From assembly GCA_019055375.1 (NCBI GenBank), contig JAHQIW010007006.1:62001-126000 (forward strand): a stretch of DNA of 64,000 nt, written 5' to 3'. Positions within the stretch are counted from its first letter, which is position 1; each line of letters begins with the position of its first letter. Of the stretch, positions 22,821 to 34,539 are shown piece by piece. The notes below the pieces were generated by a model. It was given only the letters and a program-made list of their open reading frames with translations, did no database searches and had not been told where the DNA came from. The DNA comes from Parelaphostrongylus tenuis. Lineage: Eukaryota > Nematoda > Chromadorea > Rhabditida > Metastrongylidae. The position numbers were made by a program, and so were the translations under genes.

Positions 22821-22880
22821 TCTATAAGTCAGCCCTTCTATAACAGACCACACGACATACGTGGCTCAAAAATGATTCTT

Positions 22881-24510
22881 TCAATTAGTCGTTTTCAATA
22901 TCTCATAGCCTGCCACTGTGTTCCTCACCGTTTCTTTCCGTCTCCTTTGGAAACACCTTGAATCACCGTTGTCTTGTAGGTCGTTAACAATTACAGAGCT
23001 AAATACGTTATTACTATTGCAAGTTACCTCTGCTGCTTTACAACTAATTTTTAAGTCACAGTCTGAAACCACAATTTTTCACCGACCAACATCCTTTCTA
23101 TGGTCTGAAATAAATAAAAGAGACACCAAGTGAACATCATTAGCAACGAAACATGGAGTCATGCACATTAAAATGGTATCCAACCTAACCACACTTGTTT
23201 AAGAGTTTATTATGTTATCAGACGACAAATCTCAACAGTTTATACACTAGATCGGCATTACTTTCCCATTTTAATAACAACCTCGCAGGGCCAGTGTTCG
23301 GGTGACTAGTATTGGTTAAGGCGGTTTTGATTCCATTTCAACACTTTCCAACTATCAGTAACGAACGCCCCAGTTCGATCATCCTCGAGGTTGTATGGAC
23401 ATCTACTCAACCGATATTCCTCACCGTTCAAAAAGAAGATAAATTCTCAATTAAGCGATGAACGTGGAGAGACGAACCGAATGCTGGAAGTACTAGAGCC
23501 GGCACACTAAAAAGCCGTGATGCGGATCACATAAAAAAATAACAATCTCTCTCCTGCTAAACAAAAGTTACCTAACGGCATTATATAGTGAACAGTAAAA
23601 ACCTCTACCAAGTCAGTGTTTATATCCTCCCGGATAAGTCTGCTACCATTCTGCCGACCTTAGATAGTTCGAGCACGTGCACTGCCTCTAGTGTCAGAAT
23701 GAGTCAAAGATCATGTCTGCACTGCACACATCTTTAACCACTACGCTACACTCTATGCTGATGATATGGAAGGTACCTTCTTATCAAGCGAATTCTGTGA
23801 CAGCTGAAACGATTCGACGTGATAAAGAAGTTCTATTATATCATTCATGCGTGTCAGATTGCATATATTATAATTGCAGTGGCAGTGATTCATCCCGACT
23901 TTTCATAAGAGCTCTCCAACACTGCACTCAATGCAGTCGAATCAATCTGACGCTCCTCATACAGATTTGATTTAATTAACCCTCTCTGACATGACCGCCT
24001 TCCTTTTCTAGCAGTTACTTCAATGGCGTAAAGCTTTGACATCATCCCTCTTTCAATAAGCGCAAACTAGCTAGTTAGAAGCAAAATTTATTGGATACAA
24101 CATTAGCTGATGTCTTTGCAATTCCACGTGTTTTAAAGATTTCAGAGATAGAACTGATACGCATTCTACTCATTAGAGGACTGCCGCGACGTCCGCTGTA
24201 AAAATACACATGTTTTCCTCCGTGTAGTAGACAGCCTTTTTGAATAACCAGCATTTTAATCCTTTCAAGCCCCTCAGTTATTCAGTGGCGATCAGCCGCA
24301 CGTAGTTTTACAGCGGTCAGGAATGTGCTCTGCTGTGGTGAGAAAAGACCTCCCTGAGGTATAGCGTTATGTCGCGGTTTTCGTGTAAGTACAGTGTGTC
24401 TCACATAAAAATCTCTCTTAGTAGTAAGTCTTGTTCTGTCCGTGCCCAATAGAGTATTTGACTCAACTACAACTTTCTAAAATTTTATTGATATCACCGC
24501 TTTTGGCAGT
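22881..24510. other. No recognisable gene
   Basis: Open frames (for example 23713-23970, plus) lack domains. A short block near 23470-23530 (GGAAGTACTAGAGCCGGCACAC) resembles 41125-41180 (AGAAGTACTAGGATCCGCACAG), hinting at an undefined dispersed repeat. Confidence 0.4.
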
Positions 24511-24514
24511 GTTA

Positions 24515-24675
24515 TGATGTTACAGATATACCGAATGATGTAGAGTGACACACAAAATTTTTGCGCCAGGTGGGACTCCAACCCGCAATTCACCCTAGAA
24601 TGAGATAAGGGTTCCAGTTTCGTCTGACGCAAAAATTTTATCCACTCTACATCACAGGGTATACCTATAACTTCA
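24515..24675. mobile_element. Head-to-head inverted pair of SINE-B fragments
   Basis: The left half reads the SINE-B 3' part on the minus strand (GTTACAGATATACC, GATGTAGAGTGA, GGGACTCCAACCCGC). The right half repeats it on the plus strand (GTTCCAGTTTCGTCTGACGC, CACTCTACATCA, GGTATACC). Both halves lack the 5' tRNA A box. Confidence 0.65.
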
Positions 24676-25435
24676 TATTCAGCTGTCTTTTTTGATACGC
24701 CACTTAGGAAAACATATAATCTGATACAATATTTTGACCCTTTCATCACCTTACCAAATGATATTTTATGCTATAACTTTGATGAATTGATGTTTTTCTA
24801 ACCAGCGGAAACTGGTCTACTCGTTTTGCCAAAATGTTCGTTCCGGCACTGCTCCGAATGTCAGGTACACCATGAAGAATTGATGCAGTCAATATTTCTA
24901 CCGTTTGAGGATCACACGCGATTTTTCGTTGAGCATGAATGCTCGTATAAACGATTATGAACCAGTTAGCGTCTGAGAGTATTCGGTAATATTTTAATGA
25001 GTGTTAACGAGTTCTTTAGGCTGCTTCTTTTGTGCGTGTTATGGTGTGCTTATTTAGCTGAAAGTGAAGGAAAGGAATAGTGGGTAACAATCGCCTTCAC
25101 TTTATTTATCCCGTGTCTTACTTTTTTATACTGTGAAAGTCCCAACTCTTTTACTGTTCAGTTCGTCTCCTCCCGTTCATCGCTTGATTGGGGAATTGCC
25201 TTCTCCACAAACGTCGTAGAATGATGGTTGGACACATCGCATTCAAATAGCAGATAGCCAGGCTAGTGTGTTTTGCATGCCTCTCGTTATTGCTCACCGC
25301 AGAATGCCAAAGGAAGAAGGGAGGAGTAGGAGATCAATTACGTGCCGAGCATCACTGGCCATTCGCCCACAAACTTCCAAGTCGAATGTTCCAAGGACTC
25401 TATAATAAGCAATTGGTCAAGTGATAAGGACAAAG

Positions 25436-25720
25436 AATCTAACTCTCGACGTTGATCGATCCCTGAGAGAAGTGCCATACATTCATCGTCAATGTTTTGC
25501 TCCGTTTGACATGATTGAAAGCATATGTAGCTTTACAATATCTCGCGGTAGATTAGCGATGTATCAAGTCAGTGCAATTCATCCTCATGGATAGGGCTGG
25601 TATCAATTCTTCGACTCTAGAGGGATGAAGGACTTGGTGAACCTTGAGCGCGAATCGAACTATCGGTCTTCAACTGGTCATTCATTTCTGTCTAGAGCAC
25701 TTCTATACACTAAGTTGTAT
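25436..25720 (-). mobile_element. SINE-A, near full length
   Basis: Ordered minus-strand blocks: GCGAATCGAACTATCGG (B-box side), GAGGGATGAAGGACTTGGTG, ATCTCGCGGTAGATTAGCG and the 3' end ACTCTCGACGTTGATCGATC. The tRNA head is degenerate. Confidence 0.7.
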
Positions 25721-26679
25721 GTGCCCAATTCAAGCGGCTAATCCGGCAGAAAAATTTTCCCGTTCGTTCTGAAGTTCGTCTTCAACAAAATAAGCACTGC
25801 TACAAAATCTTACTTAACAATAGCAGACTAGGAGCGATCATTAGCAGTGATTGAAGTAGAAGTGAGCATTCTAAACATCAGCTAGATCATAATTCCTTTA
25901 ATCTCATTCATAGAATGCGAAGTCATATGTTTACCCTAACGGTAGAGATAGCGATTGCGTGAGTTTGGGTTTTGTGTACCTGGTCTTCTTGAAGCATACC
26001 GGGATAAGAAATTGGAAAGCCATAAATCACTCTGCATTCGTATGAACGAGCAACTCGTTAGAAAAATTAGAGTCAAGCAACACCCTCCACTAGACACGTA
26101 TAAAACATGACGAAGAAGACTTGAGTGCAGAACTCTTCATCCTGCATAGAAACCAAAGTGCCTGGATGAAATGCTCTTGAATCATGTCAGATAAATTCGA
26201 AAATTTGAAGGTGAGCCGCAAGGAGAAGCATGCTGTGATCAAGTTTGACCTCGTGCCATACCTTAGGTAAATTCCTTGTGACCTGAGTCATACGCAATTT
26301 TGGCTTATGCAAGACTATGTTCGGCTGATCTTTATCAAATAACTGAAGGAAATGCAATGAACAAAGCCCTAAGTGTTCAACCTTATAGGGCAGTGGGTAT
26401 ACTTATAGAACACGAATTCATGGCGGCCCTTTTCGCTGAACTCAGATTTATTACAAAACTTTCAGTAGTCATTTTAAAGCTCAAATCTCAGCGGTTACAA
26501 TGTTGTGCATAATCAATAGAAGATCTTGGTGCGCTGCAGTAGCTAGGATTCGGCACATACTTGTGGCACTGCTGACGTCTGTGTTTTTCTTACTATTATA
26601 CCTTCAGAAATCCTTCAATAACACAAGTTTGAGTGATTCTAAAACTGTATTTTGTCTATTTCTGTAGTATAAAAAATTA

Positions 26680-26800
26680 GTGGCAAAACAGGCGTCGCTA
26701 GGGCAACAAGTTAGAGCACGCATTCCGAAAAGGGCGAAATGCGAGTTCAAGTCCCACCTAATGTAAACAGCTTTGCACATCACTCAACATCATTAGGTAA
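26680..26800 (+). mobile_element. tRNA-derived SINE-B
   Basis: GGCAAAACAGGCG, a tRNA-like head with GTTAGAGCACGC, a B-box-like GAGTTCAAGTCCC, then GCACATCACTCAACATCATT. Same order as the copies at 43.1, 53.1 and 57.9 kb; distinct from SINE-A. Confidence 0.7.
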
Positions 26801-27149
26801 ATTTTGCCTTGCAAAACGTTCTAGTGGAGCGCTGTGACATCGATGAGAAATTATGTTCAACTTTTGAAGTAGTCAGCCCATCCTATGAACCTTACAGCAC
26901 ATTTATTGGTACTCATCGTGAAGTTCACAGTATGATTTATACTTCTAACAATAGACGGTTGGTACCTTCTTTGGGCACTTTTCATTATCGGACATCTTCC
27001 TTTAGTCCTTTTTGAAGGACGAAGATTTTCCATCAGAGTAACAGTATTCGAGCGAGTTATGACTCGATGATTTTGAAAACGTTCCTGTGTTTTTGGAAAC
27101 ATCTTTTCACACCTCTAAGCAAGAAAAATAAAATCGCGTTCTATATGCA

Positions 27150-27330
27150 AACATCTTCGCACTATTTTTCGTTAGACGAAGCCCTTCCCAGTAGACTATT
27201 AGTAATCATTCGATAGTGAATGTCTCGGCGACTTCAACGCTGTGCTTCTTTTCTAAAAAGTTTTTTTCAATCCACTGTATCTTGAAAGATAAAATTGAGT
27301 TTCAAAAATGGCTCGCATTGCTTGTTGACT
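27150..27330. repeat. FB-1 left-arm-like fragment
   Basis: Contains AGACTATTAGTAATCATTCG, ATGTCTCGGCGACTTCAACG and TTCTAAAAAG, blocks of the FB-1 left arm. Confidence 0.5.
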
Positions 27331-27928
27331 AAGGCGTGTGATGATCGATCAACCGCGCTGATACTTTATCACTACAAATTTCCTCAGTAGGTTCATATGC
27401 TTTTCGTGGGCTTAGACTTATTATCGGGTTTATCTGTTGATGTAAAATGAAAATGAAAAGTTTCCTCTACAATTACAGTACGAAAAACTTGGGAATCTCT
27501 AGGAAACGGAGAGATAAGCTTTGAATGAATAACGAAAATGCACGCGATAACGTCCGATGCGTGTAAAACGGCTATTTTATTTCCGGTGCTACAGCGCTTG
27601 AAAGGACATTTTGAAGACAAGCATAATAATAATAGCCTCGAAATTCAAGCTTTTGAACGTTTACTGGAGGTTTGGAATAAATTCTGTCTCCAATTAAAAA
27701 GAGCTATTAAGAAAGCGTTTCAACAACAGAAGTACCATCCGAAGATAATGAACAGCTGGTAAGCCTAAAAAGTTGATCTGCAGATGATTATCCGCAACAA
27801 TCTGTGATATGGAATTCAAAATATAGTATACTTCCTAGGTCAAAAACAAATGGCTCAAAAAAATCACTTTTTTTCTAGTATTGAAACTTTTGGACGAACG
27901 CGCTTCTTTCATTGACTATATATAGCAC

Positions 27929-28171
27929 TCACATGTTTGGCATGGCTTCGAGCATAGTGAGCATTTTCTTCTGCAAGCTTTTTGAAACATTCGCTTTATC
28001 GTTCCTTACTCCAGCAATAAGTAGAGGATCTCTCCTGAACGTATCTAGTCTTCCGTTGAGGAGTGGTGTCTTTTCTGATATGTAACTAACATGCAGCTGC
28101 TTCTTGAAATTGATGGACTTCTCTACTACACGCAATCTTTGTAGATTTTTTAGACGTTCATTACACGTATA
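27929..28171 (-). CDS. Coding-like exon, unknown protein (81 codons)
   Basis: The frame is open from a stop at 28172 down to a stop overlapping a donor-like AAACAT|GTGAGTG at 27930. It encodes a basic, non-repetitive stretch including NFKKQLHVSYISEKTPLLNG and RNDKANVSKSLQKKMLTMLE. Codon choice and amino-acid balance look like true protein rather than AT-rich noise. No family is recognised and no TTTCAG acceptor precedes it, so exon edges are uncertain. It lies 180 bp downstream of another minus-strand coding-like block (28354-28615), and the two may belong to one gene or one decayed transposon. Confidence 0.4.
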   Translation of the reverse strand, partial: YTCNERLKNLQRLRVVEKSINFKKQLHVSYISEKTPLLNGRLDTFRRDPLLIAGVRNDKANVSKSLQKKMLTMLEAMPNM

Positions 28172-28353
28172 TCAGTGAGCAAATGGGAGGGCAGATGTAT
28201 GTACCTAAACAGTGCAAATAAATATTACAAAACAAAGAAGTACGAAATGCGCATACCATTTGCCTGCCTTCCTGGTACAAGAGTGCTAGGAAATCATGTG
28301 GTCGGTTTCACTCTCATATCCCTTTCTGTGCTGTAACTCTGCAGAACCTTGGA

Positions 28354-28615
28354 TTATTCCGTCGTCGGATAGGTTAAGGAATTGTGCTTTGTGGAAAAAA
28401 TTATAACATCTCTGTTGTCCAAATACTTGGGCACCATTGCACTGCCATATTTTACACGACCTTCGACCGGTCCTTCGCCAGCTTCTGCCGAGTACGTGTC
28501 CTTGACAGTACGATCCTTTTCTTTTTGCTCGTCCAGGTCAACGATGTTTTTTAGTACACTCTCGGCCACGAGATCACTAATGTCGCATTTGTTAGCATAG
28601 AAGTGTTTCCCTTTA
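28354..28615 (-). CDS. Coding-like block, possible piggyBac-like transposase fragment
   Basis: One frame runs about 87 codons (GKHFYANKCDISDLVAESVL ... SLTYPTTE, then stop). The stretch KYLDNRDVIIFSTKHNS fits the pattern K-W/Y-x-D-x-R-x-V-x-x-x-S-T-x-H, seen near the third catalytic Asp region of piggyBac (DDE_Tnp_1_7) transposases. This is a short match made by eye, so it is tentative. The same frame stays open upstream across one TAA near 28616 (CCTPCVAQLPDRYIGC). Codon use looks genuinely coding. Alternatives are a host exon of unknown function or a fragment of another element. Confidence 0.4.
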
Positions 28616-28740
28616 ATTTAAACGATTTCCGATAGTGTCGTCACTATATTACCCGCAGCACAACCAATGTATCGGTCTGGAAGTTGGGCTACACATGGCG
28701 TACAACATCGTATAACAACTGTACTTCTTGTAGATTTTCT

Positions 28741-28779
28741 TTATATATATGTATATATATATATATATATACATATATA
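28741..28779. repeat. Palindromic TA tract
   Basis: TATATATATG-(TA)n-CATATATA arrangement, able to form a hairpin or cruciform. Confidence 0.9.
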
Positions 28780-28899
28780 GGCTTAGCTCGTCGTGACTGT
28801 TAGGTGTTCCTGGGTGTCGGACTGCAAAGTGCAGAGATGAGTGTGTGCCCTTCAGAGCCTCTCAAGCTGAGCAGATCGCTGTTTTCATGCGGAAAGCCC

Positions 28900-29460
28900 A
28901 GCTATGAGTAAATCATGCCAAGAATCACCGCCTCTCAGAACACTAGTCGCAAGGTAGTTTCTCGTTCTGATCTCATAGTGCTGTCATCTGCCCGATTGGT
29001 GACGACTTGAAGAAAACCTCGACGAGCCAGCGAGAACATTCTCGACCCATTACCGCACACAAATCGCGGATTCAACGAAACGTAATTGGAAAAAGACGGA
29101 ATGAACACGCTTACGACACGTTAGCCAGACTGTTTCTTGATTGTACCACTAAGAACAAAACAGTCACTTCAGACTTCAACCATTGCGCAGCTCTTGAGAT
29201 TCCATGTGAGCGCTTTGAAATCAACGAAGAGTAGGAAGACCGACATAAGATAATCGGATGCAGAAGCTCTCGCTATTCGTTTAGCGAGGTTTCGGTCACG
29301 AAATGTCGGAGGCGTCGGCTCTGTCACTCACCCATACGTCTCCTATCTAGTCAGTCCTATCACAGTGCTTGGCTACATCCTTCACCTAGAACTTCCGCAT
29401 CGAGCTCTTTAGTGTTCTCCATAAACGTCGTCGAATGCTAGCTGCGTCACTTTTCATGGA
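28900..29460 (+). pseudogene. Second RTE-type LINE family, 5' endonuclease region
   Basis: Translation gives KRRNEHAYDTLARLFLDC, then HVSALKSTKSRKTDIR*SD, and RLARFRSRNVGGVGSVTH with PYVSYLVSPITVLGYILHLE. The L-x-x-T-K-x-R-R-x-D and GGVG-x-x-x-H patterns are those of the N-terminal half of the EEP endonuclease in RTE-like LINEs. The wording differs from the copies at 13.7 and 38.5 kb, so it is a different family. It stops before the GDFNA motif, and stops interrupt it. Confidence 0.55.
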
Positions 29461-29519
29461 ATGCTGAATTTACTGTGTTAAGATACTCTCATATAGATTA
29501 GAAGCGCTAATCAGGTCCT

Positions 29520-29650
29520 TGAAAAGTCTGGCATCAATTTTTCAACCGCGAAGGAATGGTGGGTTTGGTAGCCTTGGTGTGATGTCGAAGCAGTGCTATT
29601 TTAGGCCTGTAATGAACGACATACCATTATAGCTCTACGTTCTCCAATGA
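29520..29650 (-). mobile_element. Divergent SINE-A-like fragment
   Basis: Layout resembles SINE-A (AGTCTGGCATCAATT, CGAAGGAATGGTGGGTTTGGT, GTGATGTCGAAGCAGTG) with many changes. Confidence 0.4.
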
Positions 29651-32600
29651 TATTATACTGTGACACTATATGTTATTGAAAAAATATGGTGGAGTACATT
29701 TCAATAAAACGATGAAATACACTGAAAACTGTTCCTTCAGCCTCCAGCGCAGATATTGAAAAGGAGATGCGCTGTAGCACAAACATGTCGAAGCGGACTG
29801 CGTATACATGTTCAAGCCTTCGCATCGTGATCTACGGAATGAGATCTCAATCAACTTTCTCATACTTTAGAACGTGTTGCTGTGCTCCAGAAATTCGATC
29901 TATATAAGTTTATTTGGAGATACTCGATGAAATCAGATTTATTAATCAATGGAAACCTTGGTAGTCATGTTTTTTTCATTCTTGAAAACAGAGCATTTCA
30001 CAAGACCAATAACATATGGTCAATAATGTAATCAGAATTAAGAGCTTAGTGTTACACGCTTTGCTTATATGAGACAATGCACCTTCACTCACTAACTGAG
30101 ACATTTTATGGATGAGAGTGTTCATAATGATATGTTTACAGAGATGGAGAAATGAAAAGGCTCCGAAATCAGCTGAACGATCCAGAAAACAACAGCGCAT
30201 ATTCAGACGAAGAAAACTCTGAACAGAATTGCAAGACAAGACCGCTAACGAAAGAGTAAATTTTAATAGTTCACATTCAGTAAAATGGTCTTTACTCCAG
30301 ACTTAATTCAGGGTCGTCACAAAAGGGAAGTGCATATCGCGACGCGGATGCGTACGCAAAGTTGCAAAAAGAAATAAGAGGTAAGCTCAAAAATATGTGT
30401 GAGCATCTGCAAAAAATGTGAAGGGTATGCCACCATAAAAAACGGTTGGTGTCCCATTTTAATTAATAGTACTAGGTTTTGAACATGAAGGCTAATTTGG
30501 AAAATGAGCCGACATCTATAAAAACAGTGTTCTTTTCCAAGCTAGTGCTTAGATTTGACGTAAATAGCATCATTGATCACATCTTTGAGGAATGTGCTGC
30601 TTTATTGTTAACACAGTTAATGACTGTCGTTACTCCAATAGCTAATTTGTGTCAATTATCGTTGTACCATAACAATGACTAACCATATCGGGGTTAAATG
30701 CAGTGCTCTACTGAAGGAATATCTAGGCAATGATCAAAAGTGAATTAAGATTTAGTGTATTAAAGTGCGTCATCAGACAACCATTTGGATCTTACAGTTA
30801 TTCATTGAAATGGAAACTGGTGGAACATGCCCACGACTACAAATCAACGGACAAGAAAAACGACACAGTGGGAAATGAGAAGCGCGGCTTACCAAATGAC
30901 GTATGGGAGAAATCGCCCCTAGAACTTGGTACTGTAATTTTGTAGTATTTATCAAAAGCTTGTGCACTGAGATATGCTGTTTACCCATGCCTCTTTGCCT
31001 ATTGACTTCTAGACTGATGAGAATCTTTCGGCATGTGCTGCTGTAGTAGATAGGGATATAAACATTGCGTTATAATCAAGGAAAAAATGGGTAGGTGATT
31101 TGAAGAAATAATGACCGAGTTTTTGACGTTGAGCATTTCTCGAGGAAAACAAGCACGCCTTCAATAAATATAAATTGAAGCGGCTGAATGTTTATTTGAC
31201 CTGTAAAATCATTAGCAGCCGCCTTTCATTGTACCAAATCAGTGTTGCTATCCTCTCAGACAGGCCCAGTACCAGTTTAAGCCGTTCGGGATATTGCACT
31301 ATTTTTTCAGTACACACGTTCAAGCTTATGAGGAGGCATTTTTTCTGGACACAGCTTTTTAGCAAAATTTCATGAGTCACTCATCAGCTTAAGAAACACA
31401 GATTGTAATGATGAACTTGGTTTATGGAAAGACCTCCTCACCGCGCCGTGCCAACGAAAACGATATTACGCTCCTCTTTCGAAGATGTTAGCGCCTGCTT
31501 GGACTTCAGCATGAATCTGTTGGTATTTGCATAATAAACTCTAGATGCTGAATTCACTTTATCGTCACGAAGATTGGAAAATTGAGGAGACTCTTATGGA
31601 AATACCTTTTTGCTGAAACAACGCCCATTTATCCCAAAAAAAGAAATCTCGCATCCTTCAATGAAAAAACAACAACATTCCTGCGAGGAAAAACAATCCC
31701 AGCTCTTCTTGCACACTCTTATCACCGATAGTTAAGAGAGTAGCTTGAAGACACACATTCTGCCATGTCCGATTTTCAGAAGAAAATTGGAAGTATTTCG
31801 AGTGGGTAGCTGGAGAAAACAAAGAAAGAGCAGGTTTTTATCATTTTCTAGAGGATATTTGTTGGGAAAAAAATTTATATTTCTGACCCACATTCAACAT
31901 TGCTGCGATGTTGTAAGCCTTCTCCTTGAGAAAACTTCAGAATTCGTCAACTTGTACACTCATCACCGGGTTTTATCCTTACGCAGTGAACATTGGTACA
32001 CTTTACCCTTAGAATAGAATTTTCACCTTCTACATAAGATCGATTTTTTCGTCTCTTCCAAACCCTCATAAATCGGCTATGAATCGACCTTAGAGGTCAA
32101 CTGGATCTTTGGCTGTGAGCACTACGCCGTCTGAATACCTGCTTGTCACGTATCAAAAGGTGTTCTGAGAGGTAAATCGGACAGTGGCCAAATATCTCTT
32201 TATCTTGCGAATTATATCGCGTTTAATAGCTTGTGTTACTACCTCTAAAGCCAGCATATGTGATTAGTGCATAACTGATTCGGACTTCTATGATCTGCAT
32301 CTTTACAATACTTTGTAAAGAATAGATTCGATATACCATAGTGAGACTAATCAGAAAGAGAAATTACTCACATTGCTTGAGTAGAGGAGGAGAGTTGGTC
32401 AGGAGTTTTCTCATGCACTAATGAACCGTCATAACCACCCATACGTAGTGCATTCAAGTTATTTGGAAAGTTTGGGACTGTACAAGGTACACTACATTGC
32501 CCAGAGGACATTCAATCAGAAAAATACGTAGAGCACATAAAATTAATGCTCATGTCCACTGACAGAAGTCTTCACGAATAGTAATAAATATTGTACAGAG

Positions 32601-32830
32601 TCAGTAAAGATGTAAAAAAATCAATAATCGATGAACGAGAATAAAATCTGCTCTATAATTTTATTGAGGCCCCAACTTCTGAAGTATATAATTGTTTGCC
32701 GCTGAACTGGCATAGCATGCAGTGTGCAGCAGCATTTTTTTACGAGCATTTCACTGTTTCCTAGTCACCAAAACGATGACTTTCGCGTATCTTATATGAA
32801 ATAAAAAAATACAAAGAATGCTGCGAAAGG
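29651..32830. other. No recognisable gene
   Basis: Mostly unique AT-rich sequence. Open frames (30479-30682, 30730-30945, 31745-32017) have no domain and no paired splice signals. It could be intron or intergenic. Confidence 0.45.
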
Positions 32831-32832
32831 TG

Positions 32833-32872
32833 CGCTTACGTAAAAAGCGAGTGCTTTTTCTCCACGTAAGCG
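32833..32872. repeat. Perfect-stem hairpin
   Basis: CGCTTACGT pairs with ACGTAAGCG, with an inner AAAAAGC/GCTTTTT stem around a GAGT loop. It sits just outside the 3' end of the SINE-A copy that follows. Confidence 0.65.
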
Positions 32873-32894
32873 GTGAAAAAAGGATAAAAGGGTA

Positions 32895-33170
32895 AAACTC
32901 TCGACGTTGAACAATCCCTGAATGACACGCCATGCATTTGTCTTCAATTTTTAGCTTCCTTAAAGGTGACTGAGTGCATAAATGGCCTCTACAATAACTC
33001 GCGATGGCCTACTGCAGTATCGAGTCAGCACTCCTTGTCCTCCCAAACAAGTCTGGTAACAATTTAACGATCTCGGAGGAATGGATAGGTCGGTGACCCC
33101 TTTCGCAAGACAGACTTATCGACCTCGTGTGTGACGCGAAACACCTCTAGCCACTGGCCACATGAGCCCA
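32895..33170 (-). mobile_element. SINE-A, near full length
   Basis: Shares ACTCTCGACGTTGAACAATC, CTTCAATTTTTAGCTTCC, ACTCGCGATGGCC and the head GTGTGACGCGAAACACCTC (minus strand) with other copies. The B box is degenerate. Confidence 0.8.
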
Positions 33171-33821
33171 TTGGAGTTATGTACCTATCAAATTAACATG
33201 GAAGCGTGTGTGCAAGGGTATGGAGCATACATGACACAAAAGTACAGTTTTGCTCAAACTGCAAAGAACAACCTTATCAATCGGCTAATAAAGTCAGTCC
33301 CTGCAGTTTGAACGGTAGTTTCGATTTGATTAATGTTTTCAAAAGAGCAAGGACCTTAGTTTACCAAGCAATCACCATTAAAGCTGTAATCTTCAGTACA
33401 TTACACAGATTTCTAACAACTGCTCCACGAGGATACATACAACGTAATATGGTGGTATCAGAATACTTTTCCTTGCTTAATATTGTGATGTTGTACCTCT
33501 CGGAGAATGTGAACTTCCCATTCAGCTATGGGGTCGTGGATACTTTTCAGTAAGAGTATCATCTTCTATTGGTTTATATTGTGCAGTAAATATTCGTTCT
33601 TTTGAAATATGCACTTTAAACCCGGTGTATACTATGTTACTTCAATTTTTTTTACGTGAAATCATCGAGGAGATTTAAATACCGTAGTAGAGTACGGCGC
33701 AATATAAATTATACCACCAGTAAGTATTCCTTAGCGATGAATTCGTAATCTACTCAAACAATCACAAAAGGTGTTGACTTTGTGGATTTTTGTTTCTGTT
33801 GCATTAGTAAAATATAACTAG

Positions 33822-33971
33822 TGTTCGTCGAACAATCAGTTGAACTTTTAGAAGAAAAAATTTTAGAATCAAACGTAAATGAAGAGATGTCCAAGATCAA
33901 ACGAAGAAACATCGCTCGTGCTTTCGCGGTAGACGATGTCAGACTTCCGAATGACTTGGCAGATGTAAACT
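33822..33971 (+). CDS. Clean candidate exon (49 codons), unknown protein
   Basis: An acceptor-like AATATAACTAG precedes, and a strong donor ACT|GTAAGTTT follows. The 150-bp block has one open frame reading FVEQSVELLEEKILESNVNE, then MSKIKRRNIARAFAVDDVRL, then PNDLADVN. It is charged, helix-prone and well balanced, unlike nearby random frames. No family is recognised. It may be an internal exon of a host gene whose other exons lie elsewhere in this AT-rich stretch; I could not chain a partner exon. The reverse strand is also open (33754-34053), which lowers confidence slightly. Confidence 0.45.
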
Positions 33972-34539
33972 GTAAGTTTAATAATGTAGTGGGGATCAAT
34001 AACTGATTTTTATTTTGATCACTAGTAAGGAAATTGGATAGTAGAGTATGCAAAAAAGACGGAATATTTCCGTTTAGAGAATTCTTTGATTTTCATTTCT
34101 GATGTTTTTATAAAGTTTATTCTCTGCTGTATAGAACCTTTGCTTTACTCGTATCATCACTTTTTGGTATGAAAATCAACAATTCTTCAAACTGCATTAG
34201 CCATCATTGACAGTTTTATTTATATCACCATTACTATAACAACCACTTTGTTACGAGATCTTCGCCGACCAAGGTCTCTCATTTGAGCGTGACTTTACCA
34301 AATTTAATTTCACTCGAGCGACAGCGAAGTCGGAGACCCACACCGATTATATGTAGACAACTGACCTAATCATTTGGTTTGAGGCAGACGAGGACGTCGA
34401 ATCGGAAGCCAAATATGTTATTTGCAAACCTCGTGGTATTGAGATACGTCACAAAAGTAACTGTTAGGCTTCAACTACGTTGCCGAACTTGGTCAAAAAA
34501 TTGCAAAATTTAATTCCCAAAGTAGACGAAAGTATAAAA

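Larger units (their letters stand above)
22260..22880. mobile_element. Hammerhead-bearing tandem/inverted element (retrozyme-like)
   Basis: The string CATATCTTTCGTTTCGAGTG occurs at 22271 and again at 22587, so one complete 316-bp monomer is followed head-to-tail by the start of a second one. After about 100 bp the second monomer gives way to an inverted partial copy reaching 22880. Each orientation contains one hammerhead motif (22387-22428 minus, 22778-22820 plus). Shared blocks are GTGGTCTGTTATA, GAGCCNNGCATGTG and the ribozyme core. No protein is encoded. Confidence 0.7.

Noticed and set aside
31192..31380. Overlapping frames on both strands suggesting a small gene
   Set aside because: No domain, no splice signals, both strands open by chance.
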